Source: Chloroflexota bacterium
Lineage (GTDB): Bacteria; Chloroflexota; Anaerolineae; Aggregatilineales; Phototrophicaceae
Assembly (NCBI GenBank): GCA_003242205.1
Contig: QGUR01000288.1
Coordinates: forward strand, 1-5,986
Direction: 5' to 3'
DNA length: 5,986 bases
Shown here: positions 1 through 5,986 of the stretch, piece by piece
Layout: each line of letters opens with the position of its first letter
Position numbering within the stretch: position 1 is the first letter of the stretch
The notes under the pieces: generated by a model
What the model saw: the letters and a program-made list of their open reading frames with translations, nothing else
Databases searched by the model: none
Told to the model about the DNA's origin: nothing
Made by a program: the position numbers and the translations under genes

Positions 1-1
1 G

Positions 2-2251
2 GTGAAAAAGGGGCTGGAAGGCCCGCTTTGTACAACCAAACCGCACCAACGCCGCAGCGTGGTCGACATGGATGAGGTGGAATACCTGTACAACCTCGGT
101 CTGGTGAAGCTGCACACGCCCATCCTGCTCGGCAACGTTTACGACAACCGCGAACCGAACGACGAACCGGCCATCACCACCGTCGGGCGCGCGCTCTTCA
201 ACCGCATCCTGCCCGACGAGATGCGCTATGTCGAAGAAACGCTGGGCAAGAAGGGCCTGCAAACGCTCGTCGCCAACTGCTACCAGCGTCTCGGCTCGGA
301 CACCACGACCGACATCGTGGACGCCATCAAGAATCTGGGCTTCCATTACGCGACCGTGTCCGGCACAACGATCGCCGTCACCGACCTGACCGTTCCCGAC
401 GAGCGCATGGAAATCCTCAGGCAGGCTGAAGCGGTCGTCGAGCGCGCCGAGCGCGACTTCCGCCGCGGCTTGCTGACGGAAGAAGAGCGCTATCAGATCA
501 CGATTGACGAGTGGAACCAGGCCAAGGAGCGCCTCCAGAATCTGATTCAGGATTCGCTCAATCCCTATGGCCCGATCGCGGTCATGGCGATTTCCGGCTC
601 GACCAAGGGCGGTTTCGGCCCGATTACGCAGCTTGCCGGTATGCGCGGCCTGATGGCCGACCCGTCTGGCCGTATCATCGACCTGCCGATCCGCAGCCAC
701 TTCCGCGAAGGCCTGACGGCGCTTGAGTACTTCATCTCCACGCACGGCGCGCGTAAAGGTCTGGCCGACACGGCGCTTCGTACCGCCGACGCCGGTTATT
801 TGACCCGCCGTCTGGTCGACGTGGCGCAAGACATGATCATCAATCGCATGGACTGCGGTACGGAAGCCGGTATCTGGATTCGCCGCTCTGACGACATCGC
901 CGGGCAGACGGTTGAAGAACGGGTTCTCGGTCGCTGCGCCGCCAGCAACATCTACGATCCCGAAACGGGCGAGTTGATTGTTGCCCGCAATGGCATGATC
1001 GACGAAGACATCGCCCGCCGCATCCAGAACAGCAAGCTGGAAGAAGTGTACGTCCGCAGCCCGCTGACCTGCTCGCTCATTCACGGTATCTGCGCCCTGT
1101 GCTATGGACGCGATCTGGGCCGCGGCGAAATGGTCGAAATCGGTACGGCGGTCGGCATCATTGCCGCTCAGTCCATCGGCGAGCCGGGCACGCAGCTCAC
1201 GCTGCGTACGTTCCACACGGGTGGTACGGCGCAGGCCAGCGGCGACATCACCAGCGGTCTGCCGCGCGTGGAAGAGCTATTTGAAGCGCGCAAGAAGCCG
1301 AAGGGTGAAGCGGTCGTTACCGACATCGGCGGCGTGGTACGCCTGAGCAAGCGCGAAGGCGTTCGCATCGCGACGATCATCAACAGCGAAGTCTTCAACG
1401 AAGAGCACACCGTGCCCGCCGGCTGGACCATCGTCGTCGAAGACGAGCAGGAAATCCAGCAGGGCGACACGCTGGCGCACAGCCCTGACGGTGAGGAAGA
1501 ACTCAAGGCCAAGATGCAGGGCCAGGTGCACATTGAAGGCAACACGCTCTACATTCGCTATGAGCGCCGCGAAGAGGTGGAATACGAAATCCCGTCGAGC
1601 GCGCGTCTCATGCCGGAAGTCTACGATGGCGCAACCGTGACTCCGGGCCAGCAGTTGACCGAAGGCGCGAAGAACCCGCACCGCATCCTGCGTATTCTGG
1701 GCGCTGAAGCGACCCAACTGTACCTGCTGTCGGAAGTGCAGAAGGTCTATCGCAATCAGGGTGTGAACATCGCCGACAAGCACTTCGAAATTATCATCCG
1801 CAAGATGCTGTCGCGCGTTCAGATCACCAAGAGCGGCGATAGCGCGCTGCTGCCGGGTGAACTGGTCGACCGCCTGCAGTTGCTCGATATCAACGAGCGG
1901 CTGATCGCGGAGGGCAAGGAACCGGCGGCGGGCGTTCCGGTGCTGCTCGGCGTGACCAAGGCTGCGCTCAGCACCGACAGCTTCCTCTCGGCGTCGAGCT
2001 TCCAGCACACCATCCGCGTGCTGGCGGGCGCGGCCATCGAGGGCAAAGTCGACCATCTGTACGGCCTGAAGGAAAATGTCATCATCGGCAAGCTGATCCC
2101 GGCAGGTACGGGCTTCCATACCTATCAGGATCGCGAGCTGGTAGCGCCGAACATCACGCTGGAAGCGCAGGGCGCGCTCGACAGCTCGGATGAGAACTTC
2201 TTCGACGATATCGACAGCATCGACGAAGACAGCATCGGCCTGAACAGCTAG
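2..2251 (+). CDS. rpoC: DNA-directed RNA polymerase beta' subunit, C-terminal part (5' partial)
   Basis: This is the largest catalytic subunit of RNA polymerase, acting in the cytoplasm with alpha, beta and omega. About 749 codons are visible; the frame is open to the left edge, and the clamp and NADFDGD magnesium site are missing, so the GTG at position 2 is not taken as the true start. Residues below count from that codon. The motif QLAGMRGLM (210-218) is followed by the bridge helix (about 243-276, with ISTHGARKG and GYLTRR). The second zinc site is Cys285, Cys357, Cys364 and Cys367. The trigger loop (about 386-430) contains GEPGTQLT and RTFHTGG, with Arg402 and His405. The end carries the conserved SFLSASSFQ and GLKENVIIGKLIPAGTGF blocks (660-705) and an acidic tail. 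There is no proteobacterial SI3 insertion in the trigger loop. Oddities: residues 1-20 do not resemble the family, SGARG is replaced by SGSTKGG, and the trigger-loop Met is Leu. It is probably the last gene of an rpoBC operon, since a terminator follows. Identity is certain. Confidence 0.97.
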   Translation: MKKGLEGPLCTTKPHQRRSVVDMDEVEYLYNLGLVKLHTPILLGNVYDNREPNDEPAITTVGRALFNRILPDEMRYVEETLGKKGLQTLVANCYQRLGSDTTTDIVDAIKNLGFHYATVSGTTIAVTDLTVPDERMEILRQAEAVVERAERDFRRGLLTEEERYQITIDEWNQAKERLQNLIQDSLNPYGPIAVMAISGSTKGGFGPITQLAGMRGLMADPSGRIIDLPIRSHFREGLTALEYFISTHGARKGLADTALRTADAGYLTRRLVDVAQDMIINRMDCGTEAGIWIRRSDDIAGQTVEERVLGRCAASNIYDPETGELIVARNGMIDEDIARRIQNSKLEEVYVRSPLTCSLIHGICALCYGRDLGRGEMVEIGTAVGIIAAQSIGEPGTQLTLRTFHTGGTAQASGDITSGLPRVEELFEARKKPKGEAVVTDIGGVVRLSKREGVRIATIINSEVFNEEHTVPAGWTIVVEDEQEIQQGDTLAHSPDGEEELKAKMQGQVHIEGNTLYIRYERREEVEYEIPSSARLMPEVYDGATVTPGQQLTEGAKNPHRILRILGAEATQLYLLSEVQKVYRNQGVNIADKHFEIIIRKMLSRVQITKSGDSALLPGELVDRLQLLDINERLIAEGKEPAAGVPVLLGVTKAALSTDSFLSASSFQHTIRVLAGAAIEGKVDHLYGLKENVIIGKLIPAGTGFHTYQDRELVAPNITLEAQGALDSSDENFFDDIDSIDEDSIGLNS

Positions 2252-2271
2252 AACGCCAGACAACACAACGC

Positions 2272-2307
2272 AAAAGCGCGGAGGCTATTGTGGCCTCCGC
2301 GCTTTTT
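2272..2307. terminator. Bidirectional rho-independent terminator between rpoC and the glycosidase gene
   Basis: A perfect inverted repeat has arms at 2272-2285 and 2293-2306 around a 7-base loop. Its core is ten G/C-rich pairs closed by A-T pairs. The right arm runs into TTTTT (2303-2307) on the plus strand; the left arm begins with AAAA (2272-2275), which is a U tract in the minus-strand transcript. It starts 20 bases after the rpoC stop and lies about 60 bases beyond the stop of the convergent gene, so it can serve both transcripts. Seen directly; activity is inferred. Confidence 0.93.
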
Positions 2308-2367
2308 GTATCGTATCTCACACCCGCTTAACTCAGCCGAACAGCTACAGAAGCGGGCAACAGCGCC

Positions 2368-3843
2368 CTAGTCATACCGGTCGAGCTGCACGTCAGGGCG
2401 GACGGCGTCGTAGAGCATCCAGTAGGCGGGGCGCTCGGCGGGATTCAGCGGCACGACAAGGCTGTAGCCTGCCCGTTCATCGCGCGCTTCGACGAGATTG
2501 CCCAGAACGGCGAAGTTCAGGTTCCACAAGAACATCGGGCCGATACCCGGCCGCTCCTGACCGATCTGGAAGGCGCGCAGGATGTAGTTGCCCTGATCCC
2601 ATTTGTCAATCCAGCCCATCCATGGCTCTGGCGGCTCGCCGGGGAAACCTTCCCACGTCGCCCAGCCAAACTCCGTAGGCCATAGTTCCAGCTCGCCATG
2701 CCCGAACGCTTCCATCATCTGCCGGTAATCGCGCAGGGTGTCGTTGAAGAAGAAGTGCGGATCATCGTCCCAGCCACGCGAACCGCAGCATGTGGCGTCC
2801 GGCGGGTTCGCCCAGCCGTAAGGATGCACGCCAACCGCGATGTCAGGATATTGCGCCAGACCGGCGTTATACATTTCGCGCAGATAAGCGCGGTCATCAC
2901 GCGAATCCGCATGGTCGCCTGTCGGGGCAAGCCCGGCAGTAACCACCTTCACATCAGGCGCGACTTCCTTGATCGCCTGATACGCCGGGCCGAACAGGCG
3001 CATGTACCCCGCTCCGTTGAATGACAACGTGCCCTGCCACTCGCGCCGCAGGTTCGGCTCGTTCCAGATCTCAATCGCGTCTACAAACGGCAGCTTATCG
3101 AGCAGAAAACGCAGGAAATTCGCCAATTGCTGCGGGTCATCGGGCGGGCCATCCTCGATATGTACCGAGCGCGCCCACGGCGGGGCTTTGGCCACACTCA
3201 GCAGAATATTCAGCCCTTCCCGATCAGCGTATTGCACATACTGCTCAAAGCGCTGGAACGGCTCACCATATTCGTCAGGGCCGTTGGGTTGCAGCGCATT
3301 CCACGGCACCTGAACCTTCACCCAATGAAAGCCGAGATCCTCATCCACGCGCCGCCCAACAGCCTCCTGCCAGTCTTCCTGAGACAGGTTCGATTCAAGC
3401 TGGATGCCCATGCGCGACGGATCGAGGCCCGGTAACGGCGTCCCCGGCGGGACAGGCGTCGGTTCAACTGACGTGGGTAGCGGCGGTTCGCCCGTAGGCG
3501 AAGGCCCTTCGGTCGGCGTCTCAGTCGGCCGCGGCGTCGATGTCGGCGGCAGCGTATAGTCTGGCCCAATCACAGGGCCGACAATCGTTGCGCCCGGCGG
3601 AATGGTGGCCGGAGGGCGCACCACCTGCGCCTCGGTTTCAGTTGTCGGGGTCGCAGACGGCGGCGGCCCAATCGTGGGAATGGGGGTATTGGTCGGCGTC
3701 GGCGACACCACGACCGAGCCAATCTGTGGCAGCGGCGTTGGCGTGACATAGACCAGAATCGGCGTCCGCTGCTCGCACGCCACCAGCGCGAGCACGAACG
3801 CCACCAGAACTGCAAGAATCGGTTTCCTGGATGTCGTCGTCAT
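2368..3843 (-). CDS. Secreted lipoprotein with Thr/Pro-rich linker and clan GH-A glycoside hydrolase domain
   Basis: A predicted surface-anchored polysaccharide-degrading or trimming enzyme. The chosen ATG (3841-3843) gives 491 residues: a basic n-region with RK, a hydrophobic stretch, then lipobox LVAC with the lipidated Cys at residue 23. In-frame alternatives are ATG at 3852 and GTG at 3870; no clear ribosome binding site decides, and the compact signal peptide favours 3843. A low-complexity Thr/Pro linker of about 108 residues follows. The catalytic domain then has the GH-A TIM-barrel pattern: WNEPN with the presumed acid/base Glu262, HPYGW near residue 340, TEFGW with the presumed nucleophile Glu391, and a late WNLNF strand (add 9 for numbering from 3870). 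WNEPN and TEFGW resemble GH39, GH5 and related families; the exact family and substrate cannot be assigned by eye. The only mature cysteines besides the anchor are an adjacent pair at 352-353. It is convergent with rpoC, divergent from gyrA and apparently monocistronic. Confidence is high for a secreted hydrolase fold and low for substrate. Confidence 0.88.
   Translation of the reverse strand: MTTTSRKPILAVLVAFVLALVACEQRTPILVYVTPTPLPQIGSVVVSPTPTNTPIPTIGPPPSATPTTETEAQVVRPPATIPPGATIVGPVIGPDYTLPPTSTPRPTETPTEGPSPTGEPPLPTSVEPTPVPPGTPLPGLDPSRMGIQLESNLSQEDWQEAVGRRVDEDLGFHWVKVQVPWNALQPNGPDEYGEPFQRFEQYVQYADREGLNILLSVAKAPPWARSVHIEDGPPDDPQQLANFLRFLLDKLPFVDAIEIWNEPNLRREWQGTLSFNGAGYMRLFGPAYQAIKEVAPDVKVVTAGLAPTGDHADSRDDRAYLREMYNAGLAQYPDIAVGVHPYGWANPPDATCCGSRGWDDDPHFFFNDTLRDYRQMMEAFGHGELELWPTEFGWATWEGFPGEPPEPWMGWIDKWDQGNYILRAFQIGQERPGIGPMFLWNLNFAVLGNLVEARDERAGYSLVVPLNPAERPAYWMLYDAVRPDVQLDRYD
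3421..3744 (-). repeat. Low-complexity Thr/Pro-rich linker inside the glycosidase lipoprotein
   Basis: This stretch encodes roughly 108 residues dominated by Pro, Thr, Ser and Gly, with recurring short units such as PTPTNTPIPT and PTETPTEG. The DNA shows matching degenerate repeats built on GTCGGCGTC-like words on the plus strand. It separates the lipidated N-terminus from the catalytic domain and probably acts as an extended, possibly O-glycosylated spacer through the cell envelope. The glycosylation is inference. It is the likeliest site of length variation between related strains. Confidence 0.8.
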
Positions 3844-3922
3844 GGGCAGCATACTACCATAGGGACGCACGAGACGCCATGCTAACTCGCTGAGATCTTA
3901 TTAAGAAGCTCAAGCTCATTTA

Positions 3923-3931
3923 TGGTATAAT
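3923..3931 (+). promoter_or_regulatory. Upstream gyrA promoter, extended -10 type (P1)
   Basis: A perfect TATAAT (3926-3931) is preceded by TGG, giving the TGn extended -10 signature. No good -35 hexamer is present 16-18 bases upstream, which is acceptable for extended -10 promoters. Predicted transcription start is near 3938, giving a leader of about 100 bases before the gyrA ATG. Motif seen; function inferred. Confidence 0.6.
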
Positions 3932-3950
3932 GCGAACATCTGTTCAGTAT

Positions 3951-3980
3951 TTGACACGTAAAAACATCGTCCCGTAGAAT
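3951..3980 (+). promoter_or_regulatory. Proximal gyrA promoter, sigma-70 type (P2)
   Basis: A perfect -35 TTGACA (3951-3956) and a -10 TAGAAT (3975-3980, five of six consensus bases) are separated by 18 bases. Predicted start is near 3987, giving a leader of about 50 bases. It lies just downstream of P1, so gyrA appears to have tandem promoters in the divergent gap. Confidence 0.72.
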
Positions 3981-3999
3981 GTGCGGCAAATTGCCACGC
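3981..3999 (+). other. Small inverted repeat at the predicted P2 start
   Basis: GGCAA and TTGCC flank one central A (3985-3995), with further G-C and G-U pairing outside, one mismatch apart. It overlaps the expected P2 start, so it could be an operator or a short hairpin at the 5' end of the transcript. It is short and may be chance. Confidence 0.25.
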
Positions 4000-4024
4000 G
4001 TGCTCCCAGCCGCAGTAACGCATT

Positions 4025-4030
4025 GAGGAA
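4025..4030 (+). promoter_or_regulatory. Shine-Dalgarno site of gyrA
   Basis: GAGGAA sits six bases ahead of the ATG at 4037, complementary to the 16S anti-Shine-Dalgarno sequence. With the match of the translated N-terminus to the family start, it fixes this ATG as the gyrA start. Confidence 0.85.
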
Positions 4031-4036
4031 ACTTGT

Positions 4037-5986
4037 ATGACAGTGGGTGCCATCCGACAGGTGAACATCGGACAGGAGATGCGCGACGCGTACCTGGATT
4101 ACGCCATGAGCGTGATCGTGGCCCGCGCGCTGCCTGACGCCCGCGACGGCCTCAAGCCCGTCCACAGGCGTATCCTGTACGCGATGTATGACATGGGCAT
4201 ACGATCCGACACGCCGTACAAGAAGTGCGCGCGTATCGTCGGCGAAGTTCTCGGTAAATATCACCCACACGGCGATGCTGCCGTGTATGAAGCGCTCGTC
4301 CGTCTGGCGCAGGATTTCTCCATGCGTTATATGCTGATCGACGGTCAGGGCAACTTTGGCAGCATCGACGGCGACGGCGCAGCAGCGATGCGCTATACCG
4401 AAGCGCGCATGGCCGAAATCGGTGAAGAACTGCTGGTCGACATCAACAAGGACACTGTCGACTTCAGCGACAATTTCGACGGCACGCTGAAAGAGCCGCA
4501 GGTGTTGCCCGCCAGCTTCCCCAATCTGCTGGTCAACGGGTCGTCGGGCATTGCGGTCGGTATGTCTACCAACATTCCGCCGCACAATCTGGGCGAAATC
4601 TGTGACGCGCTCGTCTACATGCTCGACAACTGGGACAGTCTGGACGAGATCACGGTTAGCGATCTGATGCAGTTTGTGAAAGGCCCGGACTTCCCGACCG
4701 GCGGGCTGGTATACCGCCATGTCGATGGTCTGGAAAATGGCGAAGATACCCTCGTGTCCGCCTACTCCACCGGGCGTGGCAAGCTCACGGTGCGGGCACG
4801 CGTACACGTCGAGGATATTGGCCGTGGCAAGCAGCGTATCATCGTGACAGAGCTTCCCTTCCAGACGAACAAGGCAGCGCTGATCGAACGAATTGCGACG
4901 CTTGTCCGCGATGGCAAGCTGGAGGGCATCACCGACCTGCGCGACGAATCCGACCGGCAGGGCCTACGCCTTTCGATTGAGCTACAGCGCGGCGTGGAAA
5001 CGGGCGCGGTGCTGAAAAAGCTATTCCAGCTTACGCCGCTGCAGGACACGTTCAGCATCATCATGCTGGCGCTGGTCAACGGAGAGCCGCGCCTTCTGTC
5101 GCTCAAACAGGCGCTTAAGGTTTATCTCGACCACCGAATGGAGGTCGTACGCCGCCGCAGCGAGTTTGATCTGGCGCGCGCGCGGGAACGGGCACACATT
5201 CTCGAAGGTCTGTTGAAAGCGCTTGACAACCTCGACGAAGCAATCGCGATCATCCGCAAATCGCGCACGGCGGACACCGCACGCGAAAACCTGCGTAAGA
5301 CGCTGCAAATCACGGAAATTCAGGCGCAGGCCATTCTCGACATGCAGCTTCGCCGCCTGGCAGCGCTGGAACGCAAGAAAATTGAGGATGAGTACAAGGA
5401 AAAGATCAAGCTCATCAAATATCTTGAAGGGCTGCTGAAGAGTCCGCAGCAGATGCGGATGGTCATCGCCGACGAATTGAGGACGATCAAACAGGCGTAT
5501 GGCGATCCCCGGCGCACGATCATTGTCGACAGCACGGCGACCATGACCAACGCCGCCGATTTCCATGTGCCTAAGGAAGATACGTGGGTGACGCTGACGG
5601 TCGGAGGAAAGCTGGGCCGCAGCTTCGAGAACGTGCCGCCCAAAGTCACCGGCGATGTCAAGGAGCCTCCGCGCTTTGTGCTGGAAACAGACACCTCCGA
5701 ACTGCTGTATCTGTTCACGGCTAAGGGCACATGCTCGACCATACCCGTTCACACGCTGCCCCAGGTCAACAACCCGCCGGAAGGCGCGCCATTCCATAGC
5801 CTGTGCGCGCTGAACGCGCAGGATGAGGTCGTGGCGGTCGTTGCCCTGCCGATGGATCTCGAAACCGGCTTTCTGTTTTTCGTGACGGCGTGTGGCGAGG
5901 TCAAGCGCCTGCGTATTGAAGACCTGCCCGGTATGACGGCCAATGCCTTCAGGGGAATGGTGTTGTGTGGCGGGCACGGGCTTGCG
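4037..5986 (+). CDS. gyrA: DNA gyrase (type IIA topoisomerase) subunit A, 3' partial
   Basis: The breakage-reunion subunit that cuts and rejoins DNA through a tyrosine ester, working with GyrB to change supercoiling. The 650 visible codons begin with the family N-terminus (MRDAYLDYAMSVIVARALPD, residues 15-34, then DGLKPVHRRILYAM). The winged-helix region contains KYHPHGD (74-80) and AAMRYTEARM with catalytic Tyr120. The tower and coiled-coil arms follow, with RDESDRQGLRLSIELQRGV (302-320) and a long charged helical segment (about 365-485) containing ITEIQAQAILDMQLRRLAAL. A beta-pinwheel C-terminal domain starts near 515 and runs off the right edge. The N-terminal text is GyrA-like rather than ParC-like. 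However, the usual GyrA box (QRRGGKG type) expected around 530-550 is not visible, so a topoisomerase IV-like role is possible. Ala81 and Glu85 occupy the positions of E. coli Ser83 and Asp87. It is transcribed from two predicted promoters, divergently from the glycosidase gene. Confidence 0.9.
   Translation, partial: MTVGAIRQVNIGQEMRDAYLDYAMSVIVARALPDARDGLKPVHRRILYAMYDMGIRSDTPYKKCARIVGEVLGKYHPHGDAAVYEALVRLAQDFSMRYMLIDGQGNFGSIDGDGAAAMRYTEARMAEIGEELLVDINKDTVDFSDNFDGTLKEPQVLPASFPNLLVNGSSGIAVGMSTNIPPHNLGEICDALVYMLDNWDSLDEITVSDLMQFVKGPDFPTGGLVYRHVDGLENGEDTLVSAYSTGRGKLTVRARVHVEDIGRGKQRIIVTELPFQTNKAALIERIATLVRDGKLEGITDLRDESDRQGLRLSIELQRGVETGAVLKKLFQLTPLQDTFSIIMLALVNGEPRLLSLKQALKVYLDHRMEVVRRRSEFDLARARERAHILEGLLKALDNLDEAIAIIRKSRTADTARENLRKTLQITEIQAQAILDMQLRRLAALERKKIEDEYKEKIKLIKYLEGLLKSPQQMRMVIADELRTIKQAYGDPRRTIIVDSTATMTNAADFHVPKEDTWVTLTVGGKLGRSFENVPPKVTGDVKEPPRFVLETDTSELLYLFTAKGTCSTIPVHTLPQVNNPPEGAPFHSLCALNAQDEVVAVVALPMDLETGFLFFVTACGEVKRLRIEDLPGMTANAFRGMVLCGGHGLA

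Noticed and set aside
2..4. GTG as the real start of rpoC
   Set aside because: The clamp and the metal-binding NADFDGD region are absent, so the gene must begin well to the left of the window.
1277..2266. Long minus-strand open frame of 329 codons
   Set aside because: It lies wholly opposite rpoC, whose plus-strand translation is strongly conserved; its protein is low in recognisable motifs and is a phase shadow in GC-rich DNA.
3421..3744. CRISPR-like or minisatellite array
   Set aside because: The short GTCGGCGTC-like words are irregular in spacing and are explained by Pro/Thr codons in the linker.
3021..3746. Several plus-strand open frames opposite the glycosidase gene
   Set aside because: They mirror the catalytic domain and the Thr/Pro linker and have no start signals or recognisable domains.
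3896..3917. TCTTATTAAGA inverted repeat and doubled AAGCTC in the divergent gap
   Set aside because: Both are too short and too near random expectation to call an operator.
3871..3960. Promoter for the minus-strand glycosidase gene
   Set aside because: Weak -10-like words (TAAGAT, CATAAA) exist on the minus strand, but none has a plausible -35 at proper spacing; a promoter must be there but cannot be placed.
3944..4807. Minus-strand open frame of 287 codons
   Set aside because: It is opposite the gyrA promoters and N-terminal domain, including the catalytic tyrosine, and shows no domain of its own.
5021..5977. Minus-strand open frame of 318 codons
   Set aside because: It is opposite the conserved gyrA coiled-coil and C-terminal domain; its Arg/His/Gln-rich sequence is typical of antisense reading.

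Overview
The window looks like ordinary chromosome from a GC-rich bacterium, most likely a member of the Chloroflexota (Anaerolineae-like). The reasons are the GC-rich coding sequence, an RpoC that lacks the large trigger-loop insertion of Proteobacteria, and a secreted lipoprotein with a long Thr/Pro-rich linker of the kind common in that phylum. The phylum call is an inference from sequence style; no search was run.

Layout. (1) Positions 2-2251, plus strand: the C-terminal part of rpoC (RNA polymerase beta' subunit). It is cut by the left edge, so the catalytic NADFDGD region lies outside. (2) 2252-2367: a short convergent gap holding one strong hairpin with A and T tracts on both sides, which can end transcription from either direction. 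(3) 2368-3843, minus strand: a secreted lipoprotein with a lipobox, a Thr/Pro-rich linker and a clan GH-A (TIM-barrel) glycoside hydrolase domain with both catalytic glutamates visible. (4) 3844-4036: the divergent regulatory region, with two tandem sigma-70-type promoters firing rightwards and a Shine-Dalgarno sequence. (5) 4037-5986, plus strand: the first 650 codons of gyrA (type IIA topoisomerase A subunit), running off the right edge.

rpoC and gyrA serve core transcription and DNA topology. The glycosidase between them is an independent accessory gene with its own orientation and no evident functional link to either neighbour. No RNA gene, mobile element, CRISPR array or phage element was seen, and I do not see an undescribed multi-gene system.

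The points worth a second look are inside the proteins. They are an RpoC secondary-channel motif and a trigger-loop residue that differ from the usual bacterial residues, an anomalous first 20 codons of the rpoC fragment that could hide a frameshift, a possible vicinal disulfide in the glycosidase, and a GyrA with Ala/Glu at the two main quinolone positions and no recognisable GyrA box in the visible C-terminal domain.
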